From the NCBI RefSeq assembly GCF_000612665.1, contig NZ_HG942046.1, forward strand, positions 62,001 to 126,000: DNA of 64,000 bases, read 5' to 3'. Position numbers and translations under genes: made by a program. Positions 47,126-57,381 of the stretch are shown one piece after another. Each line of letters starts with the position of its first letter. Position 1 is the first letter of the stretch. The notes beneath the pieces are model-generated. The model saw only the letters and a list, made by a program, of their open reading frames with translations, searched no databases and was not told the DNA's origin. The stretch comes from Neobacillus dielmonensis (GTDB taxonomy: Bacteria > Bacillota > Bacilli > Bacillales > Cytobacillaceae).

Positions 47126-48529
47126 ATGGTCAGAACAACTGATTTAACCCCCCGTCAAATTGTAGAAAGACTTGATCAGTATATTATTGGGCAAAAGGAT
47201 GCGAAGAAAGCGGTTGCTGTTGCGCTTCGCAATCGATATCGACGAGACTTATTGCCTGATAAGCTGCGTGACGAAATTATTCCAAAGAATATATTAATGA
47301 TTGGTCCAACGGGCGTTGGTAAAACGGAAATTGCCAGGAGAATTGCCAAACTGGTTGGAGCTCCATTCATTAAAGTAGAAGCTACAAAATTTACTGAAGT
47401 GGGTTATGTGGGACGAGATGTAGAATCAATGGTACGAGATTTGGCCGAAACTTCCGTTCGTCTTGTCAAAGAGGAGCGGATGCAAAGTGTCAAAGAACGG
47501 GCGGAGGAAAACGCAAACAGCAGATTGGTAGAATTGTTAGTTCCGTCTACGAAAAAGACATCTAACTATAAAAATCCATTAGAAATGTTATTTGGCGGCG
47601 GAAATCCTACACAGGATCAAGAAGCGCCCCAAGAAGACTATTCCGTTTATGAAAAACGGAAAATTGTCAAAGAAAAATTAGCCTTAGGACAATTAGAGGA
47701 AGAAGTTGTCACGGTCGAGGTGGAAGAACAAACTCCTTCTATGTTTGATTTGCTACAAGGCTCGGGCATTGAACAAATGGGGATGAATATGCAGGATGCA
47801 CTTAGCAGTTTTATGCCTAAAAAACGGAAAAAAAGAAAACTGACCGTTCGGGAGGCTAGGAAGGTTTTAACGAGTGAAGAAGCTTCGAAGCTGATTGATA
47901 TGGATGAAGTCACTAGTGAAGCCATTTTCCGCGCAGAACAAAATGGTATCATATTTATCGATGAAATTGATAAGATTGCCAGCAAAAATCATGGTGGTTC
48001 CTCGGCAGATGTTTCTAGGGAAGGCGTCCAAAGAGATATTCTCCCTGTAGTCGAAGGGTCAACAGTGGTAACAAAATATGGCCCGATTAAAACCGACCAT
48101 GTTTTGTTCATTGCTGCCGGTGCGTTCCACATCGCCAAACCGTCGGATTTAATCCCTGAGCTTCAAGGAAGATTCCCAATCCGTGTCGAGTTGACTAAGC
48201 TTACAGTTGAGGACTTTTATCGGATTTTAGTGGAACCAGATAACGCTCTAATTAAACAATATCAAGCATTATTGGAAACTGAAGGTATACAAATTGAATT
48301 TTCTGACGATGCTATTCGTAGAATAGCCGAAATTGCTTTCGAGGTGAATCAAAATACTGATAACATTGGAGCAAGACGACTGCATACGATTTTGGAGAAG
48401 CTATTGGAGGATCTCTCTTTCGAAGCGCCAGACATTTCCATGGACAAAATCACGATTACTCCGCAATATGTGGATGAAAAATTAGGAGCTATCTCCAAAA
48501 ACAAAGACCTAAGTCAGTTTATCTTATAA
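47126..48529 (+). CDS. hslU: ATP-dependent protease ATPase subunit HslU (ClpY)
   Basis: AAA+ unfoldase that feeds HslV. 467 residues. Seen: [17 protein letters not shown], Walker A GPTGVGKT at 60-67, the variable I domain (about 110-245, charged with KKRKKRK), Walker B FIDEID with Asp279-Glu280, and the C-terminal sensor [21 protein letters not shown]. The extreme C-terminus (LSQFIL) fits the HslV-docking tail. Twenty-two bases after hslV. Confidence 0.96.
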   Translation: MVRTTDLTPRQIVERLDQYIIGQKDAKKAVAVALRNRYRRDLLPDKLRDEIIPKNILMIGPTGVGKTEIARRIAKLVGAPFIKVEATKFTEVGYVGRDVESMVRDLAETSVRLVKEERMQSVKERAEENANSRLVELLVPSTKKTSNYKNPLEMLFGGGNPTQDQEAPQEDYSVYEKRKIVKEKLALGQLEEEVVTVEVEEQTPSMFDLLQGSGIEQMGMNMQDALSSFMPKKRKKRKLTVREARKVLTSEEASKLIDMDEVTSEAIFRAEQNGIIFIDEIDKIASKNHGGSSADVSREGVQRDILPVVEGSTVVTKYGPIKTDHVLFIAAGAFHIAKPSDLIPELQGRFPIRVELTKLTVEDFYRILVEPDNALIKQYQALLETEGIQIEFSDDAIRRIAEIAFEVNQNTDNIGARRLHTILEKLLEDLSFEAPDISMDKITITPQYVDEKLGAISKNKDLSQFIL

Positions 48530-48628
48530 ATAAAGAATATCTAAAGAATTCTTTTATATGGATAAATACGCTAGAGGTTAAAACTTAAAATTTAATAATG
48601 GTTGTTGTTAACTAGGAGGAAGAAACAG

Positions 48629-49408
48629 ATGGATTTACTTACAAAATCACGAAGAATTAATGCATTATTACAGAAAGCAGCAGGAAAGCCAGTAAACTTC
48701 AAGGAAATGGCAGAAACTTTAAGTGGAACAATCGAAGCAAATGTTTATATTGTAAGCCGCCGTGGGAAACTGTTAGGCTTCTCCATCTATCAGCAAATTG
48801 AAAACGAGCGGATGAAAAAAATGTTCGAAGACCGTCAATTTCCTGAGGAATATACCAATAGTTTGTTTGATATCAAGGAAACGTCTCCAAACCTTGGTGT
48901 TGAAAGTGATTATACAGCATTCCCTGTTGAAAACAAAGAATTGTTTAATGAAGGCTTGACCACGATCGTTCCAATTATTGGCGGCGGCGAACGTCTAGGT
49001 ACGTTAATCCTTGCACGTTTGCATGAAAAGTTTCATGACGATGATCTCATCCTTGGTGAATACGGCGCAACCGTTGTTGGTATGGAAATTTTACGTGAAA
49101 AGTCAGAGGAAATTGAGGAAGAAGCTAGAAGCAAAGCCGTTGTTCAAATGGCAATTAGCTCTCTATCCTACAGTGAACTTGAAGCAATTGAGCATATCTT
49201 TGAAGAGTTAAACGGTCAAGAAGGCCTATTGGTTGCTTCAAAGATTGCTGACCGCGTCGGAATTACCCGTTCCGTTATTGTTAACGCATTAAGAAAACTT
49301 GAGAGTGCTGGTGTCATTGAATCTCGTTCCCTTGGAATGAAAGGCACTTATATTAAAGTTCTAAATGATAAATTCTTGGTAGAACTTGAAAAGCTTAAAT
49401 CTCATTAA
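48629..49408 (+). CDS. codY: GTP- and branched-chain-amino-acid-sensing repressor CodY
   Basis: Global regulator of nutrient limitation genes. 259 residues from ATG 48629, after AGGAGGAAG; the frame is open 27 bases up without an RBS. Seen: [17 protein letters not shown]-terminal GAF domain, and the DNA-binding wing [20 protein letters not shown] followed by [20 protein letters not shown]. The hslV-hslU-codY order is conserved. Downstream is a terminator and then rpsB, with no flagellar operon. Confidence 0.97.
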   Translation: MDLLTKSRRINALLQKAAGKPVNFKEMAETLSGTIEANVYIVSRRGKLLGFSIYQQIENERMKKMFEDRQFPEEYTNSLFDIKETSPNLGVESDYTAFPVENKELFNEGLTTIVPIIGGGERLGTLILARLHEKFHDDDLILGEYGATVVGMEILREKSEEIEEEARSKAVVQMAISSLSYSELEAIEHIFEELNGQEGLLVASKIADRVGITRSVIVNALRKLESAGVIESRSLGMKGTYIKVLNDKFLVELEKLKSH

Positions 49409-49419
49409 TGCTCTGTCAG

Positions 49420-49447
49420 ATTCCCAGCACTGCTGGGAATTTTTTTT
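49420..49447 (+). terminator. Terminator after codY
   Basis: A perfect 10-bp stem ATTCCCAGCA / TGCTGGGAAT separated by a single base (so the tip opens to a small loop), followed by seven T. Confidence 0.9.
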
Positions 49448-49459
49448 CGAAACTAAACC

Positions 49460-49488
49460 TTGATTGTTTAAAAGCCATATGCTATATT
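49460..49488 (+). promoter_or_regulatory. Promoter of rpsB
   Basis: TTGATT 49460-49465 and TATATT 49483-49488 with a 17-base spacer. It would give a leader of about 110 bases before rpsB with a small stem GTGT / ACAC and a longer pairing between ACGC and GCGT; autoregulation by S2 is possible but not shown. Confidence 0.6.
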
Positions 49489-49571
49489 AGTTCATGGTGT
49501 TAATACACACGCTTGGGGATTTGTCCGGATGGTGCTGTGCGTAGAACAGTTTCTGGGCAAAAATGAGCTGA

Positions 49572-50309
<738 letters not shown>

Positions 50310-50324
50310 TTAAAGTGTTTTTAG

Positions 50325-50363
50325 AAAAGGTGATAAGAGGGAGACCCTTTATCACCTTTTTTT
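50325..50363 (+). terminator. Terminator or attenuator between rpsB and tsf
   Basis: 12-bp stem AAAAGGTGATAA / TTATCACCTTTT with a 12-base loop, followed by T. A second small hairpin CTCGCT 50373-50378 / AGCGAG 50383-50388 follows. Partial termination would set the S2 to EF-Ts ratio. Confidence 0.75.
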
Positions 50364-50422
50364 AAAGAAAAACTCGCTGACTAGCGAGACTTTTAGAAAA
50401 ATTGCAATTAAGATGAATGTTT

Positions 50423-50446
50423 ATCTTAGTCCCTAATGGCTAAGAT
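50423..50446 (+). promoter_or_regulatory. Hairpin in the tsf leader
   Basis: ATCTTAG 50423-50429 pairs with CTAAGAT 50440-50446 around a 10-base loop, followed by AGGAG. No good promoter was found between the terminator and tsf (a TATAGT at 50452 lacks a -35), so this may be an RNA element of the rpsB-tsf transcript. Confidence 0.45.
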
Positions 50447-50486
50447 AGGAGTATAGTACATAGGAAAGTTTAAGGAGGAAATAATT

Positions 50487-51371
50487 ATGGCAATTACTGC
50501 TCAAATGGTAAAAGAATTACGTGAAAAAACTGGCGCTGGCATGATGGATTGCAAAAAAGCTTTAACTGAAACAAATGGTGATATGGATAAAGCGATTGAT
50601 TACCTTCGTGAAAAAGGAATTGCAAAAGCCGCTAAAAAAGCTGACCGTATTGCAGCAGAAGGTTTAACTTCTATCGTAACGAAAGGCAACGACGCAGTGA
50701 TTTTAGAGGTTAACTCTGAAACAGACTTTGTTGCTAAGAATGAAGGCTTCCAAACGCTTGTGAAAGAGGTTGCTGAACACCTGCTTGCACAGAAACCAGC
50801 AACTGTAGACGAGGCTTTAGCCCAAACCATGGAAAATGGTGCAACTGTTGCGGACCACATTAATGCTGCAATTGCTAAAATTGGCGAGAAGCTAACTCTT
50901 CGCCGTTTTACAGTTGTTTCTAAATCTGATAATGATGCTTTCGGTGCATACCTTCATATGGGTGGACGTATTTCCGTGTTAACAGTTTTAGAGGGAACTA
51001 CAGATGCAGATGCTGCTAAAGATGTATCTATGCACATTGCCGCATTGAATCCTAAGTATGTGTCCCGTGACCAAGTATCACAGGAAGAAGTTGAGCATGA
51101 GCGTCAAGTGCTAACTCAGCAAGCATTAAATGAAGGCAAACCTGAAAACATTGTTCAAAAAATGGTAGAAGGACGTCTTGGCAAATACTTCGAGGATGTT
51201 TGCTTACTTGATCAAGCATTCGTAAAAGATCCAGATCAAAAAGTTCGCAAGTTTGTTGAATCAAAAGGTGCAACTGTTCGTGAATTCATCCGCTACGAAG
51301 TAGGCGAAGGCATTGAGAAGCGTGAAGATAACTTTGCTGAAGAAGTAATGAACCAAGTAAATAGACAATAG
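50487..51371 (+). CDS. tsf: Elongation factor Ts
   Basis: Guanine-nucleotide exchange factor for EF-Tu. 294 residues. Seen: [52 protein letters not shown] and the C-terminal [22 protein letters not shown]. Codon use is that of a highly expressed gene. Confidence 0.98.
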   Translation: MAITAQMVKELREKTGAGMMDCKKALTETNGDMDKAIDYLREKGIAKAAKKADRIAAEGLTSIVTKGNDAVILEVNSETDFVAKNEGFQTLVKEVAEHLLAQKPATVDEALAQTMENGATVADHINAAIAKIGEKLTLRRFTVVSKSDNDAFGAYLHMGGRISVLTVLEGTTDADAAKDVSMHIAALNPKYVSRDQVSQEEVEHERQVLTQQALNEGKPENIVQKMVEGRLGKYFEDVCLLDQAFVKDPDQKVRKFVESKGATVREFIRYEVGEGIEKREDNFAEEVMNQVNRQ

Positions 51372-51430
51372 TCAACTATTCTCTAGTTCCAACAGGTAAA
51401 AATGGGAAAGTTACTGCAATAATTTTATTG

Positions 51431-51461
51431 AATAGGGGACACGATTGTGTTCCCTATTTTT
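51431..51461 (+). terminator. Terminator after tsf
   Basis: Stem AATAGGGgACAC / GTGTtCCCTATT (one mismatch pair G-T, a wobble in RNA) with a 4-base loop and TTT. Confidence 0.8.
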
Positions 51462-51495
51462 AAAGGTATAAAGCAATTATTTTATGGAGGTTTAT

Positions 51496-52221
51496 ATGAA
51501 CAGTCCTAAGTACAAACGCGTTGTGTTAAAATTAAGCGGAGAGGCGCTTGCTGGTGAATCAGGCTTTGGGATTAAACCTTCAATCATCAAATCAATTGCC
51601 ACTCAAGTAAAAGAAATCGCCGAACTCGGTGTTGAAGTGGCAGTCGTTGTTGGCGGCGGCAATATTTGGCGCGGTAAAATTGGCAGTGAAATGGGTATGG
51701 ATCGGGCAACAGCTGATTACATGGGTATGTTGGCTACTGTCATGAACTCGTTGGCGCTCCAAGACAGTTTGGAACAGTTGGGAATCGAATCGAGAGTTCA
51801 AACCTCAATTGAAATGCGCCAGGTGGCTGAACCATACATAAGACGCCGGGCAATGCGTCACCTTGAGAAAGGCAGAGTTGTTATTTTTGCCGCGGGAACA
51901 GGTAATCCTTATTTTTCAACAGACACGACAGCAGCATTAAGAGCAGCAGAAATTGATGCGGAAGTTATTCTAATGGCCAAAAATAATGTAGATGGCGTTT
52001 ATTCAGCGGACCCTCGTATTGATGCTAATGCCAAGAAATATGATGATTTATCATTCTTGGATGTTATAAAGGAAGGGTTGGCAGTTATGGACTCCACAGC
52101 ATCTTCGCTTTGTATGGATAATGATATCCCGCTAATTGTTTTCTCTATTATGGAACAAGGCAATATTAAGAGAGCCGTTATGGGCGAAAAAATTGGAACT
52201 GTTGTGAGGGGGAAAAACTGA
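51496..52221 (+). CDS. pyrH: Uridylate kinase
   Basis: Converts UMP to UDP; amino-acid-kinase fold. ATG 51496 ([18 protein letters not shown]) is set by GGAGG at 51486-51490; an ATG at 51484 lies within that RBS. 241 residues. Seen: [34 protein letters not shown]-type contacts in [18 protein letters not shown], and [15 protein letters not shown]. It overlaps frr by one base. Confidence 0.97.
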   Translation: MNSPKYKRVVLKLSGEALAGESGFGIKPSIIKSIATQVKEIAELGVEVAVVVGGGNIWRGKIGSEMGMDRATADYMGMLATVMNSLALQDSLEQLGIESRVQTSIEMRQVAEPYIRRRAMRHLEKGRVVIFAAGTGNPYFSTDTTAALRAAEIDAEVILMAKNNVDGVYSADPRIDANAKKYDDLSFLDVIKEGLAVMDSTASSLCMDNDIPLIVFSIMEQGNIKRAVMGEKIGTVVRGKN

Positions 52222-52778
52222 TGGCAAAACAAGTCATTAATCAAGCAAAAGAAAGAATGACGAAAGCAATTCAAGCTTACACCCGTGAACTTGCTACTAT
52301 TCGTGCTGGCCGAGCAAGCGCATCTTTGCTGGACAGAATTACAATTGATTACTATGGTGCACCAACACCTGTCAATCAATTGGCTGGGATTACTACACCA
52401 GAAGCAAGGCTGCTAGTGATTCAACCCTATGATAAATCTGTTCTTGGAGAGATTGAAAAAGCCATTTTAAAATCAGATTTAGGCCTAAATCCAACAAATG
52501 ATGGTTCTGTTATTCGACTTGCCATTCCTCAACTAACAGAAGAGCGCCGTAAAGAGCTTGTTAAATTGGTGAAAAAAGAATCCGAAGAAGCAAAAATAGC
52601 TGTCCGGAATATTCGTCGTGACGCTAATGATGATTTGAAAAAACTCGAAAAATCTGGTGAAATAACAGAAGACGCACTTCGTGGATTTTCGGATGATATT
52701 CAAAAATTGACTGACGAACACATAAATAAAATTGACCAAATAACCAAAGATAAAGAAAAAGAAATTATGGAAGTGTGA
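52221..52778 (+). CDS. frr: Ribosome recycling factor
   Basis: Splits post-termination ribosomes with EF-G. 185 residues. Seen: L-shaped family blocks [35 protein letters not shown] and the long C-terminal helix [21 protein letters not shown]. It shares the last base of the pyrH stop codon with its ATG. Confidence 0.98.
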   Translation: MAKQVINQAKERMTKAIQAYTRELATIRAGRASASLLDRITIDYYGAPTPVNQLAGITTPEARLLVIQPYDKSVLGEIEKAILKSDLGLNPTNDGSVIRLAIPQLTEERRKELVKLVKKESEEAKIAVRNIRRDANDDLKKLEKSGEITEDALRGFSDDIQKLTDEHINKIDQITKDKEKEIMEV

Positions 52779-52791
52779 TTCTTAAGCAGGC

Positions 52792-52817
52792 CAACCCTCT
52801 TTTTTAGGGGGTTTTTT
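52792..52817 (+). terminator. Terminator after frr
   Basis: Stem AACCCTCT / AGGGGGTT with a T-rich loop, followed by T. The region from here to uppS (52818-53032) is AT-rich and contains the uppS promoter. Confidence 0.7.
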
Positions 52818-52929
52818 AACTATTATAGGCAGTTTTAGTGATTAAGTTAATGATTGAAAGTTTTTCAGCGTTATTCTTAAATCATCCTCTTGTACATATG
52901 TTAATTTAAGAGCGATCTTCTTATAATTT

Positions 52930-52938
52930 TGGTATGAT
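52930..52938 (+). promoter_or_regulatory. Putative extended -10 promoter of uppS
   Basis: TGGTATGAT (TG, one base, TATGAT) about 95 bases before the uppS ATG. A TATAAT lies just upstream at 52922. No clear -35 is present for either. Confidence 0.4.
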
Positions 52939-53032
52939 TAAAGCATATTATCTTTGTTTTTTACATAACCAAGGAATCTTAAGTTTCACTTTATTATCGG
53001 AGGAAACAATACTTTATTGGAGGAGCAATATT

Positions 53033-53809
53033 ATGTTAAATAAGATGAAGCTTTGGAAGAACCAAAAAACCTCTTCCACACTCCGAGATAAAATCGAACA
53101 AATAAAATCTAGGCCTGTTCCTGAGCATGTGGCCATTATCATGGACGGCAATGGACGCTGGGCCAAAAAACGGGCATTGCCGCGAATAGCAGGCCATCAT
53201 GAGGGAATGAAGGTTGTCCGAAAAACCACCATGCTGGCAAATGACTTAGGGATTAAAACCTTAACGTTATATGCATTTTCAACAGAAAATTGGAAACGGC
53301 CAAAGAATGAAGTAGATTATATAATGAAACTGCCTGAAGAATTTTTAGATACGTTTCTTCCGGAACTAGTGGATAATAATGTCCGGGTAAAAATGATGGG
53401 GTATAAAGACCAGCTGCCAAAGCACACACTAAGAGCCATTGAACAAGCGATGGAACAAACCAAACATAACGATGGACTAATTCTAAATTTTGCCTTGAAT
53501 TACGGCAGTAGGGCGGAAATACTCGATGCGGTTAAGCTGGTTTTAAACGATTATAAAGATGGGAACCTCAATGAAAATGATATAAATGAGGAGGTTTTTT
53601 CTTCCTATCTTATGACTTCGGAATTTGCGGACCCAGATTTATTAATACGGACAAGTGGTGAAATTCGTTTAAGTAACTTTATGCTTTGGCAATTAGCCTA
53701 TTCAGAATTTTGGTTTACTGAAGTGTTGTGGCCGGATTTCCGCGAGGAACATTTAATTGAAGCAATCGAGGTATACCAAAACCGGCAGCGCCGGTTCGGG
53801 GGAATTTAA
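53033..53809 (+). CDS. uppS: Undecaprenyl pyrophosphate synthase
   Basis: cis-Prenyltransferase that makes the C55 carrier for peptidoglycan and teichoic acids. The frame is open from 52934, but the RBS GGAGGAGCA sets ATG 53033, giving 258 residues. Seen: VAIIMDGNGRWAKKR with Asp38, GHHEGMKVVRK, TLYAFSTENWKRP, and DLLIRTSGEIRLSNFMLWQ. It opens the uppS-cdsA-dxr-rseP run. Confidence 0.96.
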   Translation: MLNKMKLWKNQKTSSTLRDKIEQIKSRPVPEHVAIIMDGNGRWAKKRALPRIAGHHEGMKVVRKTTMLANDLGIKTLTLYAFSTENWKRPKNEVDYIMKLPEEFLDTFLPELVDNNVRVKMMGYKDQLPKHTLRAIEQAMEQTKHNDGLILNFALNYGSRAEILDAVKLVLNDYKDGNLNENDINEEVFSSYLMTSEFADPDLLIRTSGEIRLSNFMLWQLAYSEFWFTEVLWPDFREEHLIEAIEVYQNRQRRFGGI

Positions 53810-53838
53810 CTGTAAATCAAAGAGGTGTTGATCTTTAG

Positions 53839-54627
53839 ATGAAGCAAAGAATTATTACAGGAGTTGTAGCTGCTGCACTTTTTCTGCCAATCATCATATA
53901 CGGCGGCCTTCCTTTCGTGCTAGTGACATACTTGCTAGCAAGTATTGGATTATATGAATTATTAAAAATGAAGGGACTAACCCTCTTTTCTCCATATGGG
54001 CTTCTTTCACTTTTATTTTTATGGGTTATTCTTTTCCCACAGCAATATAATGAATTTTTGTCAGATTTTTATTATTCAAGGATAGAGATAGCTATAGCAT
54101 TCATACTTTTGTTGTTAACCTATACGGTCCTTACCAAAAACCGCTATACCTTTGAGGATGCAGCGTTTTGCGTGCTATCTGCCATATACGTAGGAATCGG
54201 TTTTTACTTTCTGATTGAAACCAGAGAGGCTGGACTTATTTATATTTTCTATTCCTTGTTTATTATTTGGGCTACTGATTCTGGAGCATATTTTATTGGG
54301 AAAGCAATGGGGAAGAACAAATTGCTTCCTGAAATTAGCCCTAATAAAACAGTGGAGGGGTCAATTGGCGGCGTTGTGTGCGCCATGCTAGTAGCAGCAC
54401 TATTTTTAATTTTTACAGATATAAAGGCAGCGCCGATTACATTGTTGGGGGTAACCCTGGTATTATCTGTTTTTGGACAACTTGGCGACCTTGTACAATC
54501 TGCGTATAAACGCCATTTCAATGTTAAGGATTCTGGAAAAATTCTACCAGGCCATGGGGGTATTTTAGACCGTTTTGACAGTCTATTATTTGTCTGGCCA
54601 TTATTGCACTTTTTCCATCTATGGTAG
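53839..54627 (+). CDS. cdsA: Phosphatidate cytidylyltransferase
   Basis: Makes CDP-diacylglycerol from phosphatidic acid, in the membrane. 262 residues with about eight hydrophobic helices. Seen: ATDSGAYFIGKAMG, PNKTVEGSIGG and the family signature near DSGKILPGHGGILDRFDSL. RBS AGAGGTG. Confidence 0.95.
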   Translation: MKQRIITGVVAAALFLPIIIYGGLPFVLVTYLLASIGLYELLKMKGLTLFSPYGLLSLLFLWVILFPQQYNEFLSDFYYSRIEIAIAFILLLLTYTVLTKNRYTFEDAAFCVLSAIYVGIGFYFLIETREAGLIYIFYSLFIIWATDSGAYFIGKAMGKNKLLPEISPNKTVEGSIGGVVCAMLVAALFLIFTDIKAAPITLLGVTLVLSVFGQLGDLVQSAYKRHFNVKDSGKILPGHGGILDRFDSLLFVWPLLHFFHLW

Positions 54628-54720
54628 AGGAATGATTTACATAATTAACAACTTAGAAGTAATTCAGTCCCAGCGTACATGCGTGAGACGCCTTCGCTTT
54701 TTAATTAGGAGATGAACCAA

Positions 54721-55863
54721 TTGAAGACAATTAACTTATTGGGTGCATCAGGGTCAATTGGCACACAAACTTTAGATATCATTCGTCAGCATCCAGAAGA
54801 TTTTAAACTTGCAGCTTTTTCTGTTGGGAAAAATATCGACTTTGCGCGAAAAATAATCATTGAGTTTCATCCTGAGCTAGTTTCTGTACAAACTAAAAGT
54901 GATTATCATATATTAAAAGCAGAGTTTCCAGGGACTAAAGTGACATATGGTGATGAAGGATTGATTGAAACCGCTGTGTTTGATAAGGGGGATGTCCTCG
55001 TCAATGCGGTTCTTGGCAGTGTTGGCTTAAATCCAACTTTGCATGCTATCGAATCCGGAAAGACCATTGCTATAGCCAATAAAGAAACATTGGTAACGGC
55101 AGGCCATCTAGTTCTTGAGGCTGCTGAAAAGCACCAAGTTGCGCTGCTCCCGGTAGACAGTGAACATTCAGCCATTTTCCAAGCTCTTCAGGGGGAAAAG
55201 GAAAAAAATATCAAGAGGCTGATTTTAACTGCATCTGGTGGAAGTTTTCGGGACCGTTCCCGAGAGGAATTAGCCGATGTTACGGTTGAAGAAGCATTAA
55301 ACCATCCAAACTGGTCAATGGGTGCAAAAATAACGATTGATTCGGCTACGATGATGAATAAAGGATTGGAAGTTATTGAGGCACATTGGTTGTTTAACAT
55401 GCCATATGAAAAAATTGATGTATTGCTCCATAAAGAAAGTATCATTCATTCAATGGTAGAATTCCATGACAGCAGCATTATTGCTCAATTGGGTACCCCT
55501 GACATGAGGGTGCCAATCCAATTTGCTCTCACCTATCCTGACAGATTGCCGCTTTCTACTGCCAATAGGCTAAATTTGGCAAAGGTTGCTTCACTGCATT
55601 TTCAGGAAATGAGTTTTGAAAGGTTCAGGTGTTTACAGTTTGCATACTCCGCAGGAAAAACAGGAGGTACAATGCCAACTGTATTAAATGCAGCAAACGA
55701 GGCGGCAGTCGCTGCTTTTTTACAAGGCAAAATTAAATTCTTGGAAATTGAAGACTTGATCGAAAAAGCACTAACCCGGCACAGTCCGATCCAACATCCG
55801 GATTTAACCTTGATTCAAGAGGTTGATAAAGAAACTAGACAATATGTACATTCACTTCTGTAA
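54721..55863 (+). CDS. dxr: 1-deoxy-D-xylulose-5-phosphate reductoisomerase
   Basis: First committed step of the MEP isoprenoid pathway, which supplies the UppS substrates. The start is TTG 54721 ([14 protein letters not shown]), ten bases after AGGAG; an in-frame ATG at 54712 overlaps that RBS. 380 residues. Seen: NADPH loop [38 protein letters not shown], and [16 protein letters not shown]. Confidence 0.96.
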   Translation: MKTINLLGASGSIGTQTLDIIRQHPEDFKLAAFSVGKNIDFARKIIIEFHPELVSVQTKSDYHILKAEFPGTKVTYGDEGLIETAVFDKGDVLVNAVLGSVGLNPTLHAIESGKTIAIANKETLVTAGHLVLEAAEKHQVALLPVDSEHSAIFQALQGEKEKNIKRLILTASGGSFRDRSREELADVTVEEALNHPNWSMGAKITIDSATMMNKGLEVIEAHWLFNMPYEKIDVLLHKESIIHSMVEFHDSSIIAQLGTPDMRVPIQFALTYPDRLPLSTANRLNLAKVASLHFQEMSFERFRCLQFAYSAGKTGGTMPTVLNAANEAAVAAFLQGKIKFLEIEDLIEKALTRHSPIQHPDLTLIQEVDKETRQYVHSLL

Positions 55864-55951
55864 AAAACATCAAGAGCACGTAAGAGGCGGCGGAGCTAGA
55901 ATGTATAGGAAAAAGTGAAACTTTTTAACCTAAAAAAAGGTGGTTTTATAT

Positions 55952-57214
55952 TTGAGTACAGTTTTAGCTTTTATTGTGATTTTTGGCGCACTCGTTTTTT
56001 TTCATGAATTAGGGCATTTTGTATTTGCCAAACGGGCAGGAATCCTATGCCGTGAGTTTGCGATTGGAATGGGTCCAAAGGTTTTCTCACATAAAAAAGG
56101 AGAAACCACCTATACGATCAGGTTATTGCCAATAGGCGGATATGTCAGGATGGCGGGCGAAGACCCAGAAATGGTTGAGATTAAAGCTGGATACCGGATT
56201 GGACTTTTATTGAACAAAGAGGAGAAAGTATCCAAGATTATCCTAAATAATAAAGAGAAGTTTCCAAATTGCCGTATTGTGGAAGTGGAATATGCAGACA
56301 TTGAAAAAAATTTAATTATAAAGGGATATCCCGAAGATGACGAAGACCAATTAACCACCTTTTATGTCGACTCGCAAGCTGTTATTGTTGAAAATGGTGT
56401 AGAGTCGCAAATTGCACCTATCGACAGACAATTCGCCTCCAAATCACTGGGGCATCGATTCATAACTATTTTTGCGGGACCAATGAATAACTTTATCTTA
56501 GCTTTTGTGGTATTCATTGTCATTGCTTTACTGCAAGGTGTACCAACGAACGAGCCAAAACTTGGAGAAATTACCCCTGATGGCGCGGCTAAAGCTGCGG
56601 GACTTCAACAAGGGGACATTGTTCAAAGTATTGATGGGTCCGAAATTTCAAGTTGGAACGATGTCGTGGAAATCATTAGGGAAAATCCGAATAAACAATT
56701 AGATTTTACCATTATCCGCAACGGTAAAGAGCAGGAAATCCAAGTGACCCCTGCTGAAAAAGTGGTAGAAGACCAAAAGATGGGGATGATTGGAGTATAT
56801 AGTCCAGTTGAAAAATCTCCGGTCCAGGCCGTTACGGCTGCTGGAAAAGAAACTTACTTTTGGACCACACAAATTTTTGTCAGTCTTGGAAAGCTAATAA
56901 CCGGGCAATTTTCGATTGATGCCCTTTCTGGACCGGTAGGAATCTATGTCTCCACGGATGAAGTGGCCAAGTCAGGTATTTTCTATCTTATGAAATGGGC
57001 TGGAATTTTAAGTATCAACTTAGGGATTATGAATTTATTACCAATCCCAGCACTTGATGGTGGAAGACTAATGTTTTTTGCAATAGAAGCTGTAAGAGGC
57101 AAGCCGATTGACCGTCAAAAAGAAGGAATGGTTCATTTTATTGGGTTTGCGCTTCTGATGTTATTAATGCTTGTGGTCACTTGGAACGACATTCAAAGAT
57201 TCTTCTTGAAATAA
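55952..57214 (+). CDS. rseP: Site-2 protease RseP (RasP)
   Basis: Intramembrane zinc protease that cuts RsiW-type anti-sigma factors, FtsL and signal-peptide remnants. TTG 55952 (MSTVLAFIVIF) follows AAAGGTGG and gives 420 residues; the GTG at 55940 lies in that RBS. Seen: FFHELGHF with His18, Glu19, His22, a PDZ domain (about 205-275, GLQQGDIVQSIDGSEI), the membrane motif NLLPIPALDGGRL with Asp369, and a C-terminal helix. In B. subtilis proS follows; here polC does. Confidence 0.95.
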   Translation: MSTVLAFIVIFGALVFFHELGHFVFAKRAGILCREFAIGMGPKVFSHKKGETTYTIRLLPIGGYVRMAGEDPEMVEIKAGYRIGLLLNKEEKVSKIILNNKEKFPNCRIVEVEYADIEKNLIIKGYPEDDEDQLTTFYVDSQAVIVENGVESQIAPIDRQFASKSLGHRFITIFAGPMNNFILAFVVFIVIALLQGVPTNEPKLGEITPDGAAKAAGLQQGDIVQSIDGSEISSWNDVVEIIRENPNKQLDFTIIRNGKEQEIQVTPAEKVVEDQKMGMIGVYSPVEKSPVQAVTAAGKETYFWTTQIFVSLGKLITGQFSIDALSGPVGIYVSTDEVAKSGIFYLMKWAGILSINLGIMNLLPIPALDGGRLMFFAIEAVRGKPIDRQKEGMVHFIGFALLMLLMLVVTWNDIQRFFLK

Positions 57215-57225
57215 GATAGGCTTCG

Positions 57226-57265
57226 AAGCGCCCTTGCAGGTATCATTAGCCCAAGGGCGCTTTTT
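57226..57265 (+). terminator. Terminator after rseP
   Basis: 11-bp stem AAGCGCCCTTG / CAAGGGCGCTT with a 15-base loop and five T. A second small inverted repeat TTCATCC / GGATGAA follows at 57267-57286. Confidence 0.88.
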
Positions 57266-57324
57266 ATTCATCCAAAAATGGATGAAGTTTTCTGTCGAAT
57301 AAAACCGAATCACAGGCAGTGATG

Positions 57325-57333
57325 TGTTATAAT
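57325..57333 (+). promoter_or_regulatory. Extended -10 promoter of polC
   Basis: TGTTATAAT: TG, one base, then a perfect TATAAT, about 49 bases before the polC start. No clear -35. Confidence 0.5.
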
Positions 57334-57381
57334 TATTTTTTAGAAACAATAGAGATACAGAAATAGATGGGAGAGAGAACG

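Noticed and set aside
52934..53032. N-terminal extension of UppS by 33 residues
   Set aside because: Overlaps the likely promoter, lacks an RBS, and the family N-terminus begins after ATG 53033.
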